From Microbacterium arabinogalactanolyticum (GTDB lineage Bacteria; Actinomycetota; Actinomycetes; Actinomycetales; Microbacteriaceae), in the NCBI RefSeq assembly GCF_030268005.1, contig NZ_BRZC01000007.1, positions 1,015,611 through 1,079,610 on the forward strand: a DNA stretch of 64,000 bases, read 5' to 3'. Positions 58,574-64,000 of the stretch are shown in pieces. The position numbers were made by a program, and so were the translations under genes. Each line of letters opens with the position of its first letter. The stretch's first letter is position 1. The notes beneath the pieces were generated by a model. It was not told the DNA's origin, searched no databases, and saw only the letters and a program-made list of their open reading frames with translations.

Positions 58574-59526
58574 CCGGCTCCGCTCCCGACCTCGTCACGA
58601 TGGGCGAGTCCATGGGACTCTTCTTCGCTCCGCTGGGCATGCCGCTCGTGTCGGGCCCCGCGTTCCATCTCTCCTTCGGCGGTGCGGAGTCGAACGTCGC
58701 GATCGGCCTCGCCCGCCTCGGACACGAAGCCCTGTGGGTCGGCCGTCTCGGCGACGACGAGATCGGCAGGTACATCGAGCGGGAGCTGCGCGCCGAAGGC
58801 GTGCGCACCCGCGGACTGACCGGTCCGACGCACACCGGCATGATGGTGCGCGCGCAGCGCGGCTTCGGGCGCAGCTCCGTCCAGTACGCACGCCTCGGCA
58901 GCGCGGGCGCGCAGCTCGCCGTCGACGATCTCCCGCTGGATGAGATCCGCCGCGCGCGGATCCTGCACCTGACCGGGATCACCGCCGCACTCGGCGATGG
59001 CCCGCACCAGGCGCTGGTCGCGGCCGCGCATGCCGCCCACGACGCCGGCGTGCTGGTGAGCCTGGACCTCAACTACCGCGCGACGCTGTGGAGCGCCGAG
59101 GAGGCCGGGCCCGCGCTGCGCGAGCTCACCGAGCTCTCGCACCTCGTGTTCGCCACCGCCGACGAGGCGCAGGTGCTGCTCGGCGACGCCCACGACGGCG
59201 GGGACGATGCGGCATACGCCCGTCGCATCTCCGCCCTCGGCCCCGCCGAGGTGGTCGTCAAGCGCGGAGCCGACGGCGCCCTGTCGCTGGTGGACGGCGA
59301 GGTGTTCGAGCAGAACGTCACCGCCGTCGTCGAACGCGACCCGGTGGGAGCCGGAGACGCCTTCGCGGCCGGCTACCTGCACGGCGTGCTGGTCGATTCC
59401 GCGCCGCAGGACCGGCTCGACTTCGCCGGCCGCGTGGCCGCGCACTCCGTCACCCTCCCCGGCGACTGGGAGGGCCTTCCCCGGCTCTCAGACCTGGACG
59501 TCGGCGGGCCCGACATCCTGCGCTGA
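58570..59526 (+). CDS. PfkB family sugar kinase (2-keto-3-deoxygluconate kinase-like)
   Basis: The 318-residue kinase begins LVTMGESMGLFFAP, has GGAESNVAIGLARLGH, SLDLNYRATLWS and the PfkB signature 2 DPVGAGDAFAAGYLHGV with catalytic Asp. The pattern GESMG..., FGGAESNVA and DLNYRxxLW is that of KdgK-type kinases. It would phosphorylate KDG or a related sugar acid. It overlaps the deaminase stop by 4 bp. Confidence 0.88.
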   Translation: MTGSAPDLVTMGESMGLFFAPLGMPLVSGPAFHLSFGGAESNVAIGLARLGHEALWVGRLGDDEIGRYIERELRAEGVRTRGLTGPTHTGMMVRAQRGFGRSSVQYARLGSAGAQLAVDDLPLDEIRRARILHLTGITAALGDGPHQALVAAAHAAHDAGVLVSLDLNYRATLWSAEEAGPALRELTELSHLVFATADEAQVLLGDAHDGGDDAAYARRISALGPAEVVVKRGADGALSLVDGEVFEQNVTAVVERDPVGAGDAFAAGYLHGVLVDSAPQDRLDFAGRVAAHSVTLPGDWEGLPRLSDLDVGGPDILR

Positions 59527-59601
59527 CCCGAACCGTCCCGAGAACCGCAACCCGAGATCCAACAGACCCCGACCCGCAACCCCGATCCGCAAGGAGCAGA
59601 C

Positions 59602-60003
59602 ATGTCCGACACCACCGTCATCCGCACCGACGAGGCCCCGGCCCCCGCGCACGTCTTCTCCCAGGGCCTGCGCAAGGGCAACATGCTGCAGGTCTCCGGG
59701 CAGGGCCCGATGGACCCCGTCACCAACAGGTACATCGCCGAGGGTGATGTGCACGCGCAGACCATCCGCACGCTTGAGAACATCCGGGCGATCCTCGAGG
59801 CAGGCGACGCCTCCGTCGAGGACGTGATCATGTTCCGCGTGTACCTGACCTCGCAGGACCTGTTTCCCGCGATGAACGAGGCCTACGGCGAGTTCGTCCA
59901 GAAGTACGTGCCCAGTGGCTTGCTGCCCTGCCGCACCACCGTGTTCGTCGGCCTCCCTCACCCGGAGATGCTCGTCGAGATCGACGCACTGGCCGTGCTC
60001 TGA
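59602..60003 (+). CDS. ridA: RidA family enamine/imine deaminase
   Basis: The 133-residue protein has the RidA pattern: HVFSQGLRKGNMLQVSGQGPMDP, then TLENIRAILEAGDASVEDVIMFRVYLTSQDLFPAMNEAYGEFV and the conserved Arg in LLPCRTTVFVGLPHPEMLVEIDALAVL. RidA proteins hydrolyse reactive 2-aminoacrylate-type enamines made by PLP dehydratases, which fits the deaminase gene two positions upstream. AAGGAG precedes the ATG. Confidence 0.92.
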   Translation: MSDTTVIRTDEAPAPAHVFSQGLRKGNMLQVSGQGPMDPVTNRYIAEGDVHAQTIRTLENIRAILEAGDASVEDVIMFRVYLTSQDLFPAMNEAYGEFVQKYVPSGLLPCRTTVFVGLPHPEMLVEIDALAVL

Positions 60004-60021
60004 CGCGCTGACCCGCGCCGG

Positions 60022-60645
60022 TCACGACCCCATCGTGCCGGTGCGCACCTCACCGGGCACCGGCGCGTAGCGCAGCAGCAGGGTGCCGCCGTCGCCGGAG
60101 TCCGCGCTGAGCAGCCGCATGTTCGAGGGCGCCGCGCCGTCGGGGAACACCTTCCGGCCCTGGCCGAGCACGACCGGGTAGACCCACAGCTGCAGCTCGT
60201 CGTGGAGCTGCTCGGCGAGCAGGGTCTGCACCAGGTCGACGCTGCCGATCACGTGCACGTCCTGATGCTTCTCGCGCAGCGCGGCGATCTCCGACGCCAG
60301 ATCCGCGCCGATCCGCGTCGAGCCCTGCCAGTCCAACTGGATGTCGGCGTCCCGCGAGGCGACGTACTTCGGGACCCGATCGAACAGCTGGCCGATGAAC
60401 CCCTCGGGCCCGGTGGTGTGCTGCGGCCAGTAGCCGGCGAAGATGTCGTAGGTGCGGCGACCGAGCAGGAGCGCGTCGAGGGTCTCCATGCCCTTGGTCA
60501 CGCTCGCGCCGACGGCCGCGCTCGGGTAGCCGGCCTGCCAGCCGCCATAGGGGAAGCCGTCTCTCGTGTCCTCCTCCGCGCCTCCCGGCGCCTGAGCGAC
60601 GCCGTCGAGGGTGGTGAACAGGTCGATGATGACGCGTCCGGTCAT
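60022..60645 (-). CDS. dihydrofolate reductase-like (RibD C-terminal) protein
   Basis: The 207-residue protein has the DHFR-like fold seen in RibD_C proteins: GRVIIDLFTTLDGVAQAPGG, LLLGRRTYDIFAGYWP, DVHVIGSVDLVQTLLAEQLHDELQLWVYPVVLGQGRKVFP. Proteins of this group are NADPH-dependent reductases of unknown substrate, often next to HxlR or VOC genes as here. GAGGAGAGCATC precedes ATG 60645. Confidence 0.88.
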   Translation of the reverse strand: MTGRVIIDLFTTLDGVAQAPGGAEEDTRDGFPYGGWQAGYPSAAVGASVTKGMETLDALLLGRRTYDIFAGYWPQHTTGPEGFIGQLFDRVPKYVASRDADIQLDWQGSTRIGADLASEIAALREKHQDVHVIGSVDLVQTLLAEQLHDELQLWVYPVVLGQGRKVFPDGAAPSNMRLLSADSGDGGTLLLRYAPVPGEVRTGTMGS

Positions 60646-60725
60646 GATGCTCTCCTCATTCGGTGGTTCGATTCGTAGGATGCCCGTCTCACCGGGCTCC
60701 GGCATGCATGGCGCCCGGTCAGACG

Positions 60726-61406
60726 CTACGCCGCGACCGGGTCTATGCGAAAGGTCTCCGCGAAGGAGTCCAGCGTCTTCGCATCGCCCCGTGCGATGTG
60801 CACGAGATCCTGGGCGAGTGCCTCCGCCGGCGTGACCCGTCCGCCGATGAGGTGCCGGATGCCGGGGCCGGCGACCAGCACGGCATCCGGATCCGAGTCG
60901 GGCATCCGCCCGCCGACCGGCGGCGCCGGAGGAGCGAGCTGCGCGACGGCCAGCTCCCCCGCTCGCACGGTGACACGCAGGGCGACGTCGCCGACATGCA
61001 GCTCGATGTCGAGGTCCCGAGCCGACGCCTCACGGAACGACGTGCGCAGCGCCATCGTGAGCGAGTCGGGGGTGACGACGTCGTCCTCGCCGGGGTCCCC
61101 CATCGCCTGGAAGCCCCAGCGGCCGATCGCCAGCATGATCGGCTCGAGCGCCCGTCCGTATTCCGTGAGCTCGTAGACCAGGCCGCAGTTGTGCAGCGGC
61201 ACGCGCCTGACCACGCCACCCTCCTGCAGCTCCTTCAGCCGGGTGGAGAGGATGTTGGTGGGGATGCGGGGCAGCCCCTGCTTCAGGTCGGTGTAGCGGC
61301 GGGGCCCCACGAGCAGATCGCGGACGATGAGCAGCGCCCACCGCTCCCCGATCAGCTCGACGGCTGTCGTGACTCCGCAGTACTGGCCGTAGCTGCGCGC
61401 CGCCAT
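60726..61406 (-). CDS. HxlR family transcriptional regulator with C-terminal extension
   Basis: The 226-residue protein has an HxlR winged helix: YCGVTTAVELIGERWALLIVRDLLVGPRRYTDLKQGLPRIPTNILSTRLKELQEGGVVRRV (residues about 9-70), then a longer C-terminal domain of SCP2-like type (about 120-226). The gene starts 1 nt after the VOC stop, in one operon. Its site is probably the ACTTGC/GCAAGT repeats over the operon promoter. Confidence 0.9.
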   Translation of the reverse strand: MAARSYGQYCGVTTAVELIGERWALLIVRDLLVGPRRYTDLKQGLPRIPTNILSTRLKELQEGGVVRRVPLHNCGLVYELTEYGRALEPIMLAIGRWGFQAMGDPGEDDVVTPDSLTMALRTSFREASARDLDIELHVGDVALRVTVRAGELAVAQLAPPAPPVGGRMPDSDPDAVLVAGPGIRHLIGGRVTPAEALAQDLVHIARGDAKTLDSFAETFRIDPVAA

Positions 61407-61407
61407 G

Positions 61408-61848
61408 TCAGGATGCGGCGCCCTGCTCCGCCATGTAGGCCTCGGGGCCCTTCTCGGCCGCCTCGGGCACCATGTAGAGGAAGCCGAGCGAGTTGCCGTC
61501 CGGGTCGTCGATGTCGCGCGAGTACATGAAGCCGTAGTCCTGCGCGGGCTTGGGCTCGGTGCCGCCCGCCGCGAGGGCCTTCTCCATGATCGCGTCGACC
61601 TCCTCGCGCGAGTCGCAGGTGAACGACGACGAGACCTGCAGGGACTGGTGCGGGTCGGCGATCGGCTTGTCGGTGAAGGTCGCGAAGAACTCGCGCGTCA
61701 GCACCATGAAGTAGATGTCCTCGCTCCACACCACGCAGGCGGCGTTCTCGTCGGTGAACTGCGGGTTGATCTCGCAGCCGAGCGCCGTGTAGAACGCCTT
61801 CGCGCGCTCCAGGTCGGAGGTGGGCAGGTTGACGAAGATCTTGGTCAT
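61408..61848 (-). CDS. VOC family (glyoxalase-like) protein
   Basis: The 146-residue protein has the VOC pattern: TKIFVNLPTSDLERAKAFYTALGCEINPQFTDENAACVVWSEDIYFMVLTREFF, and the C-terminal DPDGNSLGFLYM. The metal-ligand positions and substrate cannot be told. It is the first gene of the operon with the HxlR regulator. AAGGGAG precedes ATG 61848. Confidence 0.9.
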   Translation of the reverse strand: MTKIFVNLPTSDLERAKAFYTALGCEINPQFTDENAACVVWSEDIYFMVLTREFFATFTDKPIADPHQSLQVSSSFTCDSREEVDAIMEKALAAGGTEPKPAQDYGFMYSRDIDDPDGNSLGFLYMVPEAAEKGPEAYMAEQGAAS

Positions 61849-61900
61849 GATGACTCCCTTGTCGATGACGGACCGGCAGTCACCGGCCCCGATGACCTCG

Positions 61901-61938
61901 ATACTTGCAAAAAGCAACCTTGCTTGTCAATAGCAAGT
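61901..61938 (-). promoter_or_regulatory. VOC/HxlR operon promoter overlapped by HxlR-type repeats
   Basis: On the - strand TTGACA (61930-61925), 18 bp, AAGTAT (61906-61901). ACTTGC at 61903-61908 faces GCAAGT at 61933-61938, and extra CTTGC/GCAAG copies lie in the spacer. The perfect -35 box and the repeats fit an autoregulated HxlR promoter. Confidence 0.7.
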
Positions 61939-61942
61939 TGCG

Positions 61943-63154
61943 TCAGTCGCGACGGCGCATCCCGACCAGTGCCAGCGCTCCCGCGCCGACGGTCAGTGCG
62001 GCGACCACGATGAGTCCGACACCGGGAACGGATGCCGTGCCCACCGCCCCCGCGACGAGAGGGCCGCCCGCATCGCCCAGTTCACGACCGAGTTCGGCAG
62101 ACCCCATCGTGCGCCCCATCCGATCCTCCGGGGTGGAGGCCGCGAGGTGCGAGAACGCCACGGGCGTGGCGAGGCCGACGCCGGCACCCACCAGCAGCGC
62201 GGTGATGACCAGTGCGACGATCAGCAGCATCCCTCCGCCGGCCTGCATCGCTCCGGACCCCAGCGCGACCCCTCCCGCGACGCCGATGCCCACGGCGATG
62301 AGCGCCAGGCCGCCGATCGCACCCCTCCGCACGGACACCCGCCCGCGATCGTGCCAGGCGCCGGTCAGGGGCTGGACGATGCTGGACACGATCGCGAGCA
62401 CCGTGACCAGCGCCATGCTGGCGATCGTGCCGAAACCGGCCTGCCTGGCGAGCAGCGGCAGGAACCCGACGGCCACGGCGAGCGCGCCGGTGGTCGCGGC
62501 GAGCACGAGCGTGGGCACCAGGAACCCCGGCGCCGTGAGCTCGCGGCCGAGATCCGCGAGAGTGACCCGCTTGCGCGGAAGCACCGGCACGGCGGGCACG
62601 GCGAACCGCACCCAGGCGGCAGCAGCGAGGCCCAGTGCCGCGAGCGCCCAGAACAGCGCGGGCAGCCCCGCCCACACCACGAGCACCGCGCCGATCAGCG
62701 GGCCGAGCGCGTAGCCGAGGCTCTTCCAGGAGCCGTACTTCCCGAAATACGCGCCCCGAGAGGCGCCGTCGGTGAGCCGGGCGACCGCGGCCGACGACGC
62801 CGGGGAGAACGCGGATGCCGCGGCGCCCTGCCCGAAGCGGGCCACGATCAGGCCGACCGTGCCGGGGACGAGCGCGCCCACCACGGAGAAGGCGGCGAAC
62901 GCCAGCAGTCCCGCCACGATCACCGGGCGCACGCCGATGCGGTCGCTGAGCGCTCCGAACACCGGCTTGAGCAGCACCTCCGCGAGGTCGTACAGCGCGA
63001 GCGTGAAGCCGAAGGCCAGCAGGGTCCAGCCGATGTCCTCGGTCTCCGCGCCGAGCGCCGCGGCGATGCCGTGGGCGCCGAAAGCCGTCGTGAAGCCGGC
63101 GAGATACAGGGGCGCGAGGCGCGGGCGCGTGACGGTCACGCTCGATTCTCGCAT
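61943..63154 (-). CDS. major facilitator superfamily transporter
   Basis: The 403-residue protein has 12 hydrophobic segments, the MFS motif A variant FGALSDRIGVRPVI between helices 2 and 3, and RFGQGAAASAFSPASSAAVARL in helix 4-5. It resembles drug exporters of the DHA1 kind. The substrate is unknown. Start is uncertain: ATG 63154 or GTG 63139; neither has a clear ribosome binding site. Confidence 0.87.
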   Translation of the reverse strand: MRESSVTVTRPRLAPLYLAGFTTAFGAHGIAAALGAETEDIGWTLLAFGFTLALYDLAEVLLKPVFGALSDRIGVRPVIVAGLLAFAAFSVVGALVPGTVGLIVARFGQGAAASAFSPASSAAVARLTDGASRGAYFGKYGSWKSLGYALGPLIGAVLVVWAGLPALFWALAALGLAAAAWVRFAVPAVPVLPRKRVTLADLGRELTAPGFLVPTLVLAATTGALAVAVGFLPLLARQAGFGTIASMALVTVLAIVSSIVQPLTGAWHDRGRVSVRRGAIGGLALIAVGIGVAGGVALGSGAMQAGGGMLLIVALVITALLVGAGVGLATPVAFSHLAASTPEDRMGRTMGSAELGRELGDAGGPLVAGAVGTASVPGVGLIVVAALTVGAGALALVGMRRRD

Positions 63155-63248
63155 CCCGGATGTCGCAGCCAAGGGGCACCCGGCGTCGGCATCCCGCGCG
63201 GGATCCGGCATCCCCCGCGCGACGGATGTGCGGCATCCGTGCTCCGCC

Positions 63249-63254
63249 TACGGT
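63249..63254 (+). promoter_or_regulatory. -10 hexamer TACGGT, leaderless start of histidine kinase
   Basis: TACGGT ends 6 nt before the ATG at 63261. Confidence 0.5.
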
Positions 63255-63260
63255 GGGAGG

Positions 63261-64000
63261 ATGCCGGACTCCCCCTTCACGCGCACGCCGACCGAGCGCG
63301 ACCTGCGCCAGGATCTGCTGCTCGCGGGCGTCATGCTGGTCGGCGGCGTGATCAGCGCCGGGCTCTCCACGGTCGCCGGTCTCTACGGCAAGACGCAGGC
63401 GCCGATGTGGACCGCGCTCGTCCTGGTGCTGGCCGTCTCCGCTCCTCTCGCGCTGCGGCGTCGCCACCCTGCCGTCGTCGCCGTGTTCGTGGCGCTGGCG
63501 ATGTTCGTGGGGGTGACGCTGCGGGTGCCGGAGATGTACGTGACCAACATCTCGATGTTCATCGCGCTGTATACAGTCGGGGCCTGGATGAACGCGCGCA
63601 AGGCGGCGACGCTGGTGCGCATCGGCATCATCGCCGGCATGTTCATATGGCTGCTGTTCGTGATGTACCGGGATGCGATCAATGAGGCGGGCAAGGCCGA
63701 CATGGCCGCGGGACTGTTCTCGCCCTACATCGCCATGATGATGCTCCAGCTGCTGCTGAACGTGCTCTACTTCGGCGGCGCCTACTACTTCGGCGAGCGC
63801 TCCTGGCAGGCGGCGGCGCAGCGGCACACGCTCGAGGGACGCACGCGCGAGCTCGAGGCCGAGCGCGAGGTCACCGCCGCGCAGGCCGTCGCGCTCGATC
63901 GGGTGCGCATCGCCCGCGAACTGCACGACGTGGTCGCGCATCACGTGTCCGTGATGGGCGTGCAGGCGGGCGCGGCCCGGTTGGTAGCGGAGCAGGATCC
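63261..64000 (+). CDS. NarL-type sensor histidine kinase, 5' part (runs off right edge)
   Basis: The visible 246 residues have about five hydrophobic segments (from residue 20 to 175), a coiled linker (LEGRTRELEAEREVTAAQAVAL) and the HisKA_3 region DRVRIARELHDVVAHHVSVMGVQAGAAR with the phospho-acceptor His in ELHDVVAH. The ATP-binding domain and a presumed partner response regulator lie beyond the window. Confidence 0.9.
   Translation, partial: MPDSPFTRTPTERDLRQDLLLAGVMLVGGVISAGLSTVAGLYGKTQAPMWTALVLVLAVSAPLALRRRHPAVVAVFVALAMFVGVTLRVPEMYVTNISMFIALYTVGAWMNARKAATLVRIGIIAGMFIWLLFVMYRDAINEAGKADMAAGLFSPYIAMMMLQLLLNVLYFGGAYYFGERSWQAAAQRHTLEGRTRELEAEREVTAAQAVALDRVRIARELHDVVAHHVSVMGVQAGAARLVAEQD

Overview
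The window is a stretch of chromosome from a high-GC Gram-positive bacterium (roughly 70% GC by eye), most likely a member of Microbacteriaceae close to Microbacterium. The grounds are base composition, many GTG starts, a DUF222/HNH endonuclease, Msx-type sugar ABC systems without their own ATPase, and many genes whose -10 hexamer (TAnnnT) lies exactly 6-7 nt before the start codon, the signature of leaderless mRNAs. I saw no rRNA, tRNA, prophage, insertion sequence or CRISPR array.

Layout. 1-9.8 kb: housekeeping and transport (DUF4870, HIT-like, lactate-oxidase-like flavoenzyme, POT peptide transporter, a class A beta-lactamase homologue that has lost its catalytic Ser and Lys, an M13 metalloprotease, and a divergent TetR/APC permease pair with a clear operator). 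9.8-11.6 kb: a membrane-anchored lipase fused to an HdeD-like domain. 11.7-22.3 kb: a complete type IV pilus locus, with pilB on the + strand facing a - strand run pilA, pilV, pilW, a PilX-like minor pilin, pilD, pilM, pilN, pilO, pilT, pilC. 22.6-32.2 kb: DUF1992, DUF222/HNH endonuclease, MATE pump, acyl-CoA dehydrogenase, a membrane protein and a two-component system that share one operator sequence, and a TrmH methyltransferase.

32.4-37.5 kb: manganese homeostasis (mntH with two MntR-like boxes over its promoter and start codon, and mntR itself 3 kb away) around a secreted rhamnogalacturonan lyase. 37.5-42.5 kb: two paralogous FAD oxidoreductases, a secreted protein, a LuxR regulator and a small membrane protein. 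42.5-51.5 kb: two carbohydrate ABC importers. The first has a GntR/UTRA regulator and NanE, pointing to sialic acid or N-acetylated amino sugars; the second has a LacI regulator with the same 15-bp operator in front of the regulator gene and of the importer operon. 51.6-57.2 kb: YdeI-like protein, pyrE, PEBP, a MerR/class C beta-lactamase-like operon with a 19-bp-spacer MerR promoter, exonuclease III and a HAD phosphatase. 57.2-60 kb: an operon of a PLP deaminase, a PfkB sugar kinase and RidA, a combination that would fit D-glucosaminate breakdown. 60-64 kb: DHFR-like, HxlR and VOC genes, an MFS transporter and the start of a histidine kinase.

The most promising points for follow-up are the actinobacterial type IV pilus, the shared two-component operator TCACCCG-NN-CGGGTGA, the pervasive leaderless promoter module, the pseudo-beta-lactamase, the possible glucosaminate operon, and a strongly over-represented hexamer GGATGC/GCATCC.
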